Program-made: the position numbers and the translations under genes
Shown: positions 41,583 through 52,053 of the stretch, one piece after another
How the letters are laid out: each line of letters begins with the position of its first letter
Position numbering within the stretch: position 1 is the stretch's first letter
Notes under the pieces: model-generated
Seen by the model: only the letters and a program-made list of their open reading frames with translations
What the model was told of the DNA's origin: nothing
The model's database searches: none
Source of the DNA: Skeletonema tropicum
Taxonomy: Eukaryota; Bacillariophyta; Thalassiosirophyceae; Thalassiosirales; Thalassiosiraceae
Direction of reading: 5' to 3'
DNA length: 64,000 nt
NCBI GenBank assembly: GCA_037178625.1
Contig: CM074127.1
Span: forward strand, 248,001 to 312,000

Positions 41583-42368
41583 TCAGAATAACCAGAGACA
41601 GCATGAAAAAACATCCATCTGAATCACCCATAGGTCTACATAACCTGCAAGACCAACATAAGAGCCGACACAGTCTAATACGGCTCCGATTAAGAAGCAT
41701 AAATCTCCAATTCTAAAGCATGCAACTCCCTCATAGTCGTGTTTTCTGAGCAACAAGTTGATAGCTTCTATGAAGAACATATGTACACTGACGAAGTCCC
41801 AAATTGTCCTTGCTTGATATGTATGACTGAGAGCAGATATCATGCCAGCAACACCCGCTAGAACAAGGACGATATTGAGACAATCAAAATATCTTAATAA
41901 ATCAAATAGACCAACAAACACAAAGAATAATGCACCCAAGATATATAGCAGTTCATACTTCAGGCTGTATGCTTCCCATTTGACATGTAGATAATCGGGT
42001 CCATTCTCAGAAGTATAATTGGTCCAAACCTCATCTGTGTCTTCATAGACTACATCGGCAGGGACTCCACGGCGCTTAGTATACAAATACCAATTTAGTG
42101 TCGCCAGCGCTAATTTGAGGTAGAAGAACGATGCCAGAATGAAACACAAATGCGAGAGAAACGCAAGGTGGATGGATCCTTTAATGTTGTCGTATACATT
42201 GTGGCAAGAAGGAAGATACGGTCGCTTGCGCTCGAGATCAATCTCGTCTGACAGTGGCACGCCATCCGTTACTAGTGGCATACAAGCTACAGGTGATTCC
42301 TCATATTTTTCTGCTACTTCATCTTCTGTTACCTGGCGCAGGCGTTGGTCAGCTTCTTCGGATATCAT
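41583..42368 (-). CDS. Multipass membrane protein, unknown
   Basis: 261 residues. An acidic N-terminal segment of about 65 residues is followed by about five hydrophobic helices: I-H-L-A-F-L-S-H-L-C-F-I-L-A-S-F-F-Y-L (near 70-95), Y-E-L-L-Y-I-L-G-A-L-F-F-V-F-V-G-L (near 138-156), I-V-L-V-L-A-G-V-A-G-M-I-S-A-L (near 165-180), then helices near 195 and 225-245. The loop after the first helix carries N-Y-T, a possible glycosylation site. No motif of a known transporter or enzyme was recognised. Convergent with GCP2, with 162 bp between stops, and divergent from the CYTH gene. The stop lies directly after the last hydrophobic stretch (C-C-L-W-L-F). Confidence 0.6.
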   Translation of the reverse strand: MISEEADQRLRQVTEDEVAEKYEESPVACMPLVTDGVPLSDEIDLERKRPYLPSCHNVYDNIKGSIHLAFLSHLCFILASFFYLKLALATLNWYLYTKRRGVPADVVYEDTDEVWTNYTSENGPDYLHVKWEAYSLKYELLYILGALFFVFVGLFDLLRYFDCLNIVLVLAGVAGMISALSHTYQARTIWDFVSVHMFFIEAINLLLRKHDYEGVACFRIGDLCFLIGAVLDCVGSYVGLAGYVDLWVIQMDVFSCCLWLF

Positions 42369-42697
42369 TTATCATTAGAGGTCCACAGATAAGAAGTTGG
42401 GCCCCTTTCCTCGTTGCAGCCAAAAATCAAGGTGCCTCGAGTGCATACACTGTTTTATTTGTGTAGGTTCAATGCATGCAGTTGAAGTGATGTAGTATTA
42501 CGCCATGCTAGCACGCATCCGGGACCTTTATTTTAGAGGGTCATTTTGATAGATTGATTTTTGATCGAGACTCGAGATCTGTAATTTTGTGCACAGGACG
42601 TAGGAACTAGTACAAATAGTGGCGCCAATGATCATCACCAGAGCGCATCTTCCCCATGGCCATGGGATTTTGATACTGACTGCTCACTGTCGCAACA
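42369..42697. other. Divergent promoter region
   Basis: 329 bp between the membrane-protein gene and the CYTH gene. It holds one TACGTAGGAAT-like motif at 42598 and nothing else recognised. Confidence 0.45.
42598..42613 (+). promoter_or_regulatory. ACGTAGGAACTAGTAC motif upstream of CYTH gene
   Basis: gacgtaggaactagtac, one base off the consensus in the middle, ends about 85 bp before the CYTH start codon and in the same orientation. Confidence 0.55.
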
Positions 42698-43693
42698 ATG
42701 CCTCCAAAAAGGTGTCTATCATTTCATATGGTACTATTCATGGTATCACATTCCCTCAGATTTTCAGCTGCCTTCACAACAACTCGTGAATTCTTCAGTG
42801 GTCTCAGAAGTACATCATCTGTCATCCGAAGAAGCATTATGTCGTCAGCGGAGTCAGATGTAGAGATTGAGATAGAGAAGAAATTCGCCGTGAACGATCG
42901 AACTTCAGCAATATTAAAATCATATGGATTCGAAGTTGTTCAGAGGGAGGAATTTGTGGATTGGTATTTTGACTTGCCGGCGCCTCTATGGAAATTTTGC
43001 TTGGACGATTGTTGGTTTCGATATAGAGAGAAGAAAGTCAAAGTAATGAATAATTGGGGATGGCGAGGGGCTTGGCAAGTAAAGCGTGGTAGGAAGGGCA
43101 CACGAGATACGGATGGGATGACTACTTATGAGGTATGATATTGATTTTGCTTACTCACTCTTGCTGTTGCTATTAGTATATTAGCAACTGACAGCTTACG
43201 CACTTGGCTCATCAACTAACAGGAACTGCAAGGAAAGGCTGCAAAGGAACTAATCTTGGACTTGCTGTCCGAAGTCACTGCAGATGAGTCAATTGATAAC
43301 GAACTCAAACCTAATTCACAATTTAGTTCGCATGATATTCCTCATCTAGATGGAGGAGAGCTGCTTGCCCCATTTGCGAGGATAGAAACGTTTCGGACTA
43401 GTTGGGAGGCAGCTACATCAAACGAGTTCTCTGGATTGAAGATTGACATAGATAAAGCTGATTCTGGATATATGGTCGGTGAAGTGGAAGCACTATGTGA
43501 TGGAATATCTAGCCAAGAAGACGTCGAGAATGAGAAGGAAAAGATAAGAAAGTTTGTTGATTTGATAACGCGAGAAGGTGAAAGCGATGCTGGGGCCACA
43601 ACTATTGGAAAGCTTGAATTTGCATTGATGAAGGAAACTCCTGATCTTTACAATGCATGCATAAAAGCGGGTGTAATTAATGAACCAAATTAG
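42698..43693 (+). CDS. CYTH-domain phosphatase, thiamine-triphosphatase-like (2 exons)
   Basis: Exons 42698-43132 and 43223-43693 give 301 residues; the intron starts GTATGA and ends AACAG. The CYTH signature E-x-E-x-K is at 58-62 within D-V-E-I-E-I-E-K-K-F. It is followed by the expected strand order: V-V-Q-R-E-E-F-V-D-W-Y-F-D, C-L-D-D-C-W-F-R-Y-R-E, and W-Q-V-K-R-G. The catalytic tunnel of this family binds triphosphates with metal ions, and animal members hydrolyse thiamine triphosphate. Whether this one uses thiamine triphosphate or inorganic triphosphate is open. The N-terminus has a hydrophobic run ending in S-A-A-F-T-T-T-R, compatible with a diatom plastid presequence; a second ATG at residue 48 would give a cytosolic form. 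Confidence 0.75.
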
Positions 43694-43757
43694 AGTATGT
43701 AAAAAAATAATATTCGGTCATCAGACAAGTACGGTCGTGCGATCCCAGTGATGTTGA

Positions 43758-46700
43758 TTACCTCCTCCTCTCATCGTGCCTACGTCGATCATCTGGATAA
43801 CCATCTCTCCCCATAGGAGGTCGCCAATTCGGCCCATCCCCTGGGCGGCCATCTCTACCCATCGGAGGTCTCCAGTCCTGAGAGCTAGGTCCATATCTAC
43901 CATCACGCGAATCATCGCGTTTGTCCCTATTTCTTTGGCCCCCTCGATCTCTTTCTGCAACCACAGGATTTCCATACTGATCGTATTCCCTTCCTGGTGG
44001 CGGAGTAAATCTATCACGATCACCACCTCTGCTATCGCCGCCCCTTCTTTCACCTCTCTCTGAGCGATCTTTTGAACGATCGTCGCTGCGAGACGAGTCA
44101 CGACGACGAGAATCCTTGTCATGTCGGCTACGTTTTTGGCGTTTCCTACCACCATCTCGGTCCGAATCTTTCGAGCGCTTTCGATCTCTACGACTTTGAT
44201 CATCTTCGCCTCTTTCAGACTTTTTATCATTTTTATCCTTTTCTTGACGATTGCGTTTGTCATCATCTTCGCGGTGGCTGCGCCTGTGCCCTTTCTTCCT
44301 ATCCTTGTCTCTACTCGATTCTCTAGATCTATCTCTCGACCTTCTTCTTTCGCTCCTATTCGGGCTTCGACTCCTCCTTCGTTCATCTTTATCTGTTTCA
44401 TTCTTGCTATTCTTTGCGCGGTCTTTATCTCTATCGTCATCTCTGGTTGACTTGGATTCATTGTTCTCCTTCTGTTTTCTGCCCTTGTCAGGAGAATCCC
44501 TCCTCTCTCTATCTTTGCTTCTTTCTCGAATACGACGATCACTGCCATCATCATGTTGCCTTCTTGATCGAAACTCCTCATCATCCCGGCTGAACTGACT
44601 TCGATCATGGTGGTTTCTATTAGGAAGTTGTCGGCCACGATCATCGTAGCTATCAGGAGGTCCGCGACCGCGATTACCATCTGGGGGAACTCGTCTAAGA
44701 TTTTCATTCGGAGGGCCACCACCATTTCTTCCACCATTCATCGGGTCGAAGAAGTCTCCACCATTGGGTCTACGCGGTCCATATTGATCATTCGAAGGGC
44801 CGTAATGATCATGACGAAAATGCTGGTCTGGGGGAGGAGGACCACGGAGATGTGGTGGTGCAGGACCCCAGTTGTCTCCCATGCGATCAGGCATTCTTCT
44901 ACCATCTCCCCATGGGCCACCTTGGTCCATTCTATCGGGGTGTCCTCTGCCCATATCACGAGGTCCGCCTCGTCCCAAATCAAACGGATGCGGCATATCT
45001 CGAGGACCTCTTCCCATGTCATGAGGATGGAGCATGTCACGTGGGCCTGGACCTCTTCCCATCATATCACGAGGAGGCATATCGCGTGGGCCTGGTGGTC
45101 CTCTCCCCATATCGGCAGGATGTGGCATATCTCGTGGACCTCTTCCCATCATGTCACGAGGAGGAGGCATATCTCGAGGTGGACCAGATCCTCTCATGAC
45201 ATCCCTGTTTAAATCACGGGGATGAGGCATGTCACGATTGCCATCTCGTGGGTGACCACCCACATTGGGTGGAGGCTGATTCATCGGAGGATGCATGTTT
45301 CTAGGTGGATTTCGACTTGGTGGTGGTGGGAAGTTATCTTGATGACGAAGTTGATCTCGCTCCGGGGGCGGCTTTTGATCGTTTTTGCTTTTTTGATCCT
45401 GTTCTCGCCTTGACTTTCCTACTTCAGTCTGTTGTTGTTTCTCCTTCTTCTCCTCCTTCTTATCCGCACTTGCTCCCTTTTGCAAATGCTCTCTATACGC
45501 GACATCAAATGCCTCCTTTTGCTTTTCAACAGGCAATCCTTGCCTCTTGGCCTCGTCTTCGGCCATCTTTGCCACTGCCTTGGCTTCTCTGCGGCGTTTC
45601 TTCGTCTTGAATTCATGATAGCCTGATCCGTCTCCACCCAAGTCAATCTTGCCCAATTCTTTCGGGTCATCCGGGGCAACCGGACTAGCTTGGAAGTAGC
45701 GGTGGTGCAATGCTCGACTCGCAGTGAATCTCTTCTTCGGATCCAATTCTAGTAACTTTTCCAGCAGACCCAGTGCCGCAGTGGGCTTGATCTTCTCCCC
45801 ATACTTCTCCCTTAAACGGGGCTTCCTCGGCTTATCGATCGAAAACTCACCGGTCCGTATCAACTTCAATTCTCGGAAACCTTCCCACGATCTCTCGGTG
45901 GGTGTACCAATAAGATCAAATATTAATTTCAATTGATCCATTTCAGCCTTGCCCGTAAATATGGGCCTACCCAAAATAATCTCGGCAAAGATGCACCCAG
46001 CTGACCAAATATCTACTGCGCATCCGTATCGAGTTTCTCCCAGCAATAGTTCTGGTGGACGGTACCACAGTGTAATCACTTTATTTGTGAACTCTCCCTC
46101 GCCAGCACTGTATCCTTCTCCTTCGAAGAGGCGTCCCATGAAGGAACTTTCCAAGCACCTTGCCAGTCCAAAGTCTGCCAGCTTGAGCTCAAAGTTATCT
46201 GTAATCAGAATGTTGCTTGTCTGTAGTAAATAAAACCAGTAAGTGTTAGAATGAAACTTGCAACGATAATAATTGAAAAATATACTGTAACATAAAAAGA
46301 CAAGCAACATACCTTGAGATCCCTGTGCACAAAATTCCTTTCATGCATGAACTCCAACACCTGCAACAATTGCCTCGCAATACTCTTCACCTGCACCTCA
46401 CTAAACTTATACGCCATATCCAATAATCCAGTCAAATCGTGACTTATATACTCCAATGATAAGAATAGATTACCCTTGTACGATTCACGTAATTTGTCTA
46501 TGTCGGACATAGGGTCTTTTTTCTTTTTTGTAGCTTTAGTATTGGTTATAGCAGATGAAGTAGTAATATCATTCTTTTTTGTGTTACTATCCTCAGAGTT
46601 TAATACTGGAGTCGAATTATTATTTTTATCGGAATTGTTGTTCTTGGAGGATGACGAGGCCTTGGAATCCTTGGCCTTCTTCCGTTTTTCATCCTCACGT

Positions 46701-47182
46701 TCATCCTCCCAATCTAATTCCTCTACCCCCTTGGAACTTACCACCTCAAACATCTTGACCAGGTTTTTATGTTGAAGCTGTTTCAATATTTTGATTTCAC
46801 GAAGAACCGTGGGGGGGATGCCCCAGTAGCCTGGATGATGAAGTCGTATTTTTTTCAAGGCGACAATTTCTCCACCGGCGGGGTGGGCGAGCGTCCGGTC
46901 TAGACATTGGGCGCGGTAGACTTGTCCGTAGGTTCCCTCGCCGATTTGTTCCAGGCGACAGTAGTGGGCGATTGTTCGGGTTGAGAGGGACCAGCGGTGG
47001 ATGGAATTTTGACGGAGAGTGGAGGCGACGATTTCGGGATCGTGTTGTTGTTGCTGATGTGATGCAGGCGCAGATGCAGAAGCACTCCCGCCATCGCCCT
47101 TTTCGTGAAGAGGAAGGCTGTTGAGGCTATCGATGCAACACGGATATTCGCTTGCCGGTAGCGGTGCCTCCTCTTGATCCAT
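43758..47182 (-). CDS. CDK9/CDK12-class kinase with long R/D/P-rich tail (2 exons)
   Basis: Exons 47182-46313 and 46220-43758 give 1,110 residues; the intron (GTATGT...CTACAG) falls directly after H-R-D-L-K. The kinase shows G-E-G-T-Y-G-Q-V-Y (81-89), V-A-L-K-K, P-P-T-V-L-R-E (123-129) where CDK12 has PITAIRE, D-F-G-L-A-R, and T-N-K-V-I-T-L-W-Y-R-P-P-E-L-L-L-G, the CDK9/12 activation-loop form with its Thr. A charged insert of about 90 residues sits between the C-helix region and the hinge, and the activation loop is about 12 residues longer than usual. The tail has degenerate repeats of R-D-M-P-x-P and G-R-G-P (about 610-740), then R/D/S-rich sequence as in RNA-processing factors. The expected role is phosphorylation of the RNA polymerase II CTD with a cyclin partner in nuclear speckles. 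Confidence 0.85.
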
Positions 47183-47337
47183 AGTATTGTTGGTGTTATT
47201 TACGGTGGTGCAGCGGCATGAGTAGCGAGCTATGGTATGTAGCTAGCGGACGATCTTCATGGTCAAATTTAAAATGGGTGGACACGGTCCGGCCAGCCTT
47301 ACATTTTGGAGTTTTTGGGGGTTCGCATCGATATCTG

Positions 47338-47349
47338 ATTCCTACGTAG
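47338..47349 (-). promoter_or_regulatory. TACGTAGGAAT motif upstream of the CDK gene
   Basis: attcctacgtag on the plus strand, 156 bp upstream of the kinase start codon and in the gene's orientation. Confidence 0.55.
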
Positions 47350-47583
47350 AAAAAAATCTGTACTGTCACAACGGTCTCGCTCACATTTTTGTTTTGACAC
47401 AAAGGAGACCGAATATCTATCGCTAGAAAATATGTACGCTATTATTGTCGAAGTACTGGCCCAAAGCTGGCAACCCCCACGGTTTCCCACTCACCAAAGG
47501 CCAAAGGCATGGAGAGTACAGAAGTCCTGGGGGTTGCCCATTTAGGGTCCGTACTTTTTCAGCTGAGGCTATGTGCGCTCAAC

Positions 47584-47600
47584 GATAGGAATTAGTAGTA
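47584..47600 (+). repeat. Partial motif copy GGAATTAGTAGTAC
   Basis: gataggaattagtagta: the 3' half of the consensus with an extra gta, and a changed 5' half. It lies about 600 bp upstream of the transporter gene. Confidence 0.45.
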
Positions 47601-48192
47601 CCTGGGTTTTTCTACGAGGACAGTTTGAGTGCCCAAATCGTCGTCCACACGAGAGTTGGCCGGACCGTGTGGAGAGGTGGTTGGCGTTGGCGCGAAGGCG
47701 GTTAGAGGAATAATTATGGCAGGGGAATCATTATGGCTCGGCAAAATTCACTCGCAGGCCTTTTGCGCTAGATATTTTTTAATTGCTCGCGGGCGTGTCC
47801 GCTCATGTAAGCGGGCAATTTTTGGACAGGCAACTACTGTAACGGGATCTACTAGTATCCGTACTTCCTGTGTCCGTAATTTTGGCGGCAACTACTGTGG
47901 ACGGGTAATTACCAAGGCGGGCAACTACGGTGGACTCATGTCTCATGTACCTACATCTCTTGAGTTAGTACCTGTATTATTACACAGCCTGAGCAGCAAT
48001 GATTATTGTACTTCTTCCCCTCTGCAGTCGGCAGCAGTAGCAATATAGATAAGTAGCAGATACAACATGCGAGCAACGAGCACAATCGACGTATCAGAAA
48101 TAATATTGCCTATGCACATGCCTTTTGTGCCTTAAACCATCATCGTCATAATATAGACGTCCAAAACAAAAATAGTCAACCGGACAAGAATT

Positions 48193-49440
48193 TTGCCTGC
48201 TACTGTGATTTTGATAATGAACGATTATCTATCAGCACTGTCATGCTTCTATGGAGGACGATCACTCTCCGCTCTGATAGCTATCTGCACCTCATGCTGG
48301 TACATTTCTTCAAACTTCAATGCGATTGCATCCCAAGTCTTATTTTCAAAGTTTGATTCGAACGAGCAGCAAGATCAAATCGCATTACTAGCCCAGCTGT
48401 TGACTACATTACAGCTTGTGCTTGGCACCGTTTTCAGCATTACTTTCTTCACGTGCCGTCGACTCCTATGCGGCAAGAGTCAAGGCAGTGTATTTCACAA
48501 GAAACTGAGCGTTTTTGACTTGTTCATTGGCATTTTGCACTATGTTGGATCTATGTGCACAAATATGGGATTTGCACATGGTTCGGCGTCTTTGGTCCAA
48601 TGCGTGAAGCTGCTGGAACCAATTGAGACACTCATTTTGATGGTCTTGGCAATTATTGTGCGAGACATAATTTTCTCAAAAAGTTGGGATACAACCAAGC
48701 TCGAAATTCAACAATTTGTTTCTGTAAGGAAGGTATCATCAACTTTCGTTATTATTGGGGGAACTACGTTACTTCTGAAGCAAAAGTCAATGGATCCCAA
48801 TCCTAAATCAATCATATTTGCTCTGCTGTCAGGATTTTGCATGGCTTCTCGAAATGTGCTCAAAAAGACAACATCATCAATCAATTCAGATAGTGGAAGC
48901 GGAAGAAATGAAGAGTCAAGTCACGGTGCTTTTGTAACAGGAGTACAGAGCTTCACTTTCATCACCACGATGGCTGCTGTACCTGCAGTGGCGGTTACAC
49001 TCGTATGTTATATCCACAAATTTTCTTCTCTAAACTCACTCGTATCATATCTCATCAAATCAGAGAACGATGCTGCAACATATTTGGCACGTGCTGTTGT
49101 CTTTCATTGCCTTTACAATGTCTTTTCCATCACGGTGCTCAGCCTAACTTCTGCTACAACACATTCACTAATGAATGTCGGAAAGAGGATTGTGAATGTA
49201 TTGGCAGCTGCAGCCTATTTCGGCGTGAAGCTTTCTCTGTCAGGAAAAGCTGGAATATCGTTGGCATCAGTGGGTGCATTCATATACAATGACAACTCAA
49301 CAGAGATGATAAAGAGTAGTTCTCTAGGAAAATATTTAGCTAGAGATAGTAGAGAGCATGGATTAGAAAGTGAAGAATCAGACGAAGGGATTCCTTTCAT
49401 AGACTCGGAAAAAAGCCGCAGGAGGAGGATACATGTCTAA
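48193..49440 (+). CDS. DMT-superfamily transporter, sugar-phosphate or nucleotide-sugar type
   Basis: 415 residues with about nine hydrophobic helices in the pattern of triose-phosphate/nucleotide-sugar translocators. Recognisable parts are S-S-N-F-N-A-I-A-S-Q-V-L-F in helix 1, G-S-A-S-L-V-Q-C-V-K-L-L-E-P-I-E-T in the helix 4 region (TPT family motif around K and E-P), and S-G-F-C-M-A-S-R-N-V-L-K-K in the second repeat (family: F-A-x-R-N-x-x-x-K). These carriers exchange phosphorylated sugars across plastid membranes or nucleotide sugars across Golgi/ER membranes. The substrate cannot be read from sequence. No clear plastid presequence precedes helix 1, so Golgi/ER is slightly favoured. An insert of about 20 polar residues follows the R-N-x-L-K-K motif. 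The polar C-terminal tail is about 55 residues. Confidence 0.72.
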   Translation: MPATVILIMNDYLSALSCFYGGRSLSALIAICTSCWYISSNFNAIASQVLFSKFDSNEQQDQIALLAQLLTTLQLVLGTVFSITFFTCRRLLCGKSQGSVFHKKLSVFDLFIGILHYVGSMCTNMGFAHGSASLVQCVKLLEPIETLILMVLAIIVRDIIFSKSWDTTKLEIQQFVSVRKVSSTFVIIGGTTLLLKQKSMDPNPKSIIFALLSGFCMASRNVLKKTTSSINSDSGSGRNEESSHGAFVTGVQSFTFITTMAAVPAVAVTLVCYIHKFSSLNSLVSYLIKSENDAATYLARAVVFHCLYNVFSITVLSLTSATTHSLMNVGKRIVNVLAAAAYFGVKLSLSGKAGISLASVGAFIYNDNSTEMIKSSSLGKYLARDSREHGLESEESDEGIPFIDSEKSRRRRIHV

Positions 49441-49662
49441 CACAACTGAATGATACTTTGACTCATACGCACGACAACTTTTCACTTGATCTATTATAGT
49501 TGAGTGATTATGGAGAGACGATGCAACACTAGAATCAATCAATTCTACTAAGTATCCCTTTTTCGCCCTTGGATTTTGGTCTTAGCAGACAATATAGGGG
49601 GGAGGGCGGGGGCATCGGGCAAGTGCGGGCTCGCTTGCCCCAAGAAATCATGCAGTCTTTTA

Positions 49663-49971
49663 CTCCCTCTGTCCCACAAAAAATGAGCTTTTTGATTTAA
49701 AATAGTTAAAATTTGGTCAATTTCCGTCCAAAAAATTGCTATCGCACATCGTTGGAAAGCTTATTTCACGCCGGTTACGATTATATGGAGGTTGGAGGTT
49801 GTTAAGCAAGTATTTGTAATGATATTGTGAGAAACGAGACTATTGTGAAAATGAAGAGGCCTCTCGGACACTTGTGTAGGACCTAACGTAGGAATAAGTA
49901 CGTCAAATAGCTAGTTTTTTGTGGGACTACGATTAACTTCAAATAGCTCATTTTTTTTGGGACAGAGGGAG
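49663..49971. mobile_element. Stowaway-like MITE (Tc1/mariner group)
   Basis: 309 bp element flanked by TA on both sides (49661-49662, 49972-49973). Its ends are inverted repeats of about 38 bp with few mismatches, beginning CTCCCTCTGTCCCA. This agrees closely with the plant Stowaway terminus CTCCCTCCGTYCCA, and the TA duplication is that of Tc1/mariner elements. It is too short to encode a transposase. It carries one copy of the TACGTAGGAAT motif at 49884 and ends 107 bp upstream of the DDI1 start codon, so it may supply promoter sequence. Confidence 0.88.
49884..49901 (+). repeat. TAACGTAGGAATAAGTAC motif inside the MITE
   Basis: Lies inside the Stowaway-like element, 177 bp upstream of the DDI1 start and in its orientation. 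It interrupts no visible TIR pairing. Confidence 0.6.
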
Positions 49972-50077
49972 TACTTATGATCAATCTCTAGAGCTTGCTT
50001 CTTGCTTCGTTGATGTTCACTTGATTTCGAATCAATCATTGAATAGAGAAGCAAACCCCAATCAAACGAAAACAACC

Positions 50078-51671
50078 ATGGCCGACGACCTCAACCTCAC
50101 CCTATTCCACCCACCATCCTCCAAAACGGATGCCATATCTTTGCCACCGTCCACAACTCTCTCCGATTTATCGAGCTTTGCATCGGCCATTCTCGGCCTT
50201 GACGACGAAAGCATTGTCATTTCCAAAGATTCGTTTGCGTCACTTCCGTTACTGTTCTCTCCGACGAATGCAGCTGCGGTTGGGTCAAAGGCATTGGGAC
50301 AGTGCGGGATTGCAAATGGTGATCTGCTATCTGTCATGACAAAGGTGAGATTTCACGTGAGCAGCTTGCTATTCTTTGTTGGTACCTTGATATATATTCT
50401 GTTCTAATTCAAAAATACATTTATGTATGCAGAGTGAGTTTGATCAACTTCGGAATAGCTCAGCAGCGAATAGAGGAAGTCCAGCAAGACAACGACAACG
50501 CACTGGACCTCCTGCTGCGGCTGCATCAGGTGGCTTAGACTTTTCGGCACTACTTGGAGCAGCAGCTGCGCAGCCAGCTCCCGCTACAAACAACAACAAC
50601 AATGGCACTGCAAATAATAATAATAATGTTGGACTGACATTCAACATTGAGGGCCTCCTAGCAGCATCCAATGCCAACAACGGCAATTCTGCCACCTCAT
50701 CTCAAAAAACTCCACCAGTCCAATGGGACGGGATGCACCTAGACGATGCCATCTCACGAAATCCAGACCCACACAACCTCATGACAATCCTCACCAACAC
50801 ATCCCGTCATCCAAATCTACTCAAAGAACTCAACTACCACAATCCACCAATGTACAAAAAACTCATGAGTGCCAATAATGACATTTCCAAAATGGCCGCC
50901 ATATGGAGAGAAACTACAATGAAATCGACCACCTCACGGTTCTTACAACAACACTCACAACAATCCAAGGAAATGGAAATGAGACAACGACTGCAACGTG
51001 ATCCGATGGATGAAGAGGCGAATAAGTACTTTGGGGAGAAGATACGAGAGGAGAATGTGCAACGACAGTATGAACAGATGATGGAGGAGTATCCTGAAAG
51101 TATGGGGCGTGTGCTCATGCTGTACATTAATTGTTTGGTGAATGAAAAACCGTTACAGGTATTTGTCGATTCTGGGGCGCAAAGTACGATCATGTCGAGT
51201 GAGTGTGCGGATAGGTTGGGATTGTTGCATCTGGTAGATAAGCGATTTGAGGGAGTGGCAGTGGGAGTTGGGACAGGGAAGATATTGGGTAAGATTCATG
51301 TTGTGGAGTTGACTATTGGTGGGTATGCCTTTCCGTGCTCGATTACTGTTATGGATAGTGAGTCGGGGCTTGGAGATAAGAATATGGATTGTTTGTTTGG
51401 TCTTGATATGCTCAAAAGGCATCGTTGTTGTATTGATTTGGGAAAGAATGCTTTGGTATTTCCTATTGGGTTGACTGGTGAGAGTATGGAAGCTCCATTT
51501 TTGCACGAGAAGGATTTACCCACGAGTAAGGGAGGTACTAAGGGTTTCGATGCAGAGAGGGAAAATGCTGAGCTTGAAGCTCGGTGGGAAAAAATGGATA
51601 CGGAGGAGGATGAAGGCAAACAAGAGAAAGAGGGTAACGATGGTAGTGGTGGAAAGGAAGAGAGTAAATAA
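50078..51671 (+). CDS. DDI1: DDI1-type ubiquitin-like/retropepsin shuttle protein (2 exons)
   Basis: Exons 50078-50344 and 50433-51671 give 501 residues. The ATG at 50078 (aaccatggcc) is preferred over one 19 codons upstream because the UBL domain starts immediately after it (M-A-D-D-L-N-L-T-L-F). Exon 1 encodes the UBL fold, and the intron (GTGAGA...ATGCAG) separates it from an Asn/Ala/Gln-rich linker. The helical domain is around 190-300. The aspartyl-protease domain at about 315-445 carries the active-site F-V-D-S-G-A-Q-S-T and the C-terminal strand G-L-D-M-L-K-R-H-R-C-C-I-D-L. Family members deliver ubiquitinated proteins to the proteasome and cleave heavily ubiquitinated substrates as dimers. 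No UBA domain was recognised at the acidic Lys/Glu C-terminus. Confidence 0.9.
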
Positions 51672-52053
51672 CCTAATTCATAATCAATATAACTGAAACA
51701 ACAATAGTTCGTCTGATTACCTCTCTAGAGGGGCGAAATTATGACCAACCAATACAACTTACAATACCTACATATCTTCTGTGTCGCATCGAAGACTCCT
51801 TGAGCTGACACGAAGACGAGCTTGAATGAACATCTATTTGAAAACATTTTGTCCGATTCTTGTCACAGTGACTCGAACTTGAAGGTTCTCAGGCATTTTT
51901 GAAGGGCGGGAAAAAATGTGTCTGAATTGTCCTAGCGATCTTGATTGCTTGATCTTGGAGTGAGCACGACATGAAAGGGAGCTGAAAAGGCAACGGCACC
52001 GCTCCACTGCAGCTGCGTCCATATTCTTATATTCTATTATTTTTAACTTCAGA
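51672..52053. other. Intergenic, no gene
   Basis: 382 bp between DDI1 and the plastid-targeted gene. No supported ORF or repeat. Confidence 0.45.

Larger units (their letters stand above)
47183..48192. other. 1 kb region with short repeats, no gene
   Basis: It contains two TACGTAGGAAT-type motifs (47338 and 47584). There is an 11 bp inverted pair ggcaaccccca (about 47469) with tggggg-ttgcc (about 47530), and a hairpin aattgctcgc/gcgggcaatt near 47780-47825. Three degenerate direct repeats of ggcaactactgt lie near 47829, 47886 and 47918. A 139-codon ORF (47629-48048) crosses these repeats and is not supported. The region may be an old mobile-element remnant. Confidence 0.45.
49441..50077. other. 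Intergenic region with MITE
   Basis: 637 bp, of which 309 bp is the Stowaway-like element. The rest contains a G-rich run (about 49597-49620) and the DDI1 5' UTR. Confidence 0.6.

Noticed and set aside
42689..42841. CYTH gene starting only at the second ATG (residue 48)
   Set aside because: Possible, but the upstream part forms a plausible plastid presequence with A-F, so the longer form is annotated.
43721..44737. 338-codon ORF overlapping the CDK tail
   Set aside because: A shadow of the Arg/Asp-rich repeat region in another frame, on the same strand as the kinase gene.
47629..48048. 139-codon ORF between CDK and transporter
   Set aside because: It consists largely of direct repeats and hairpins and has no coding-like character.
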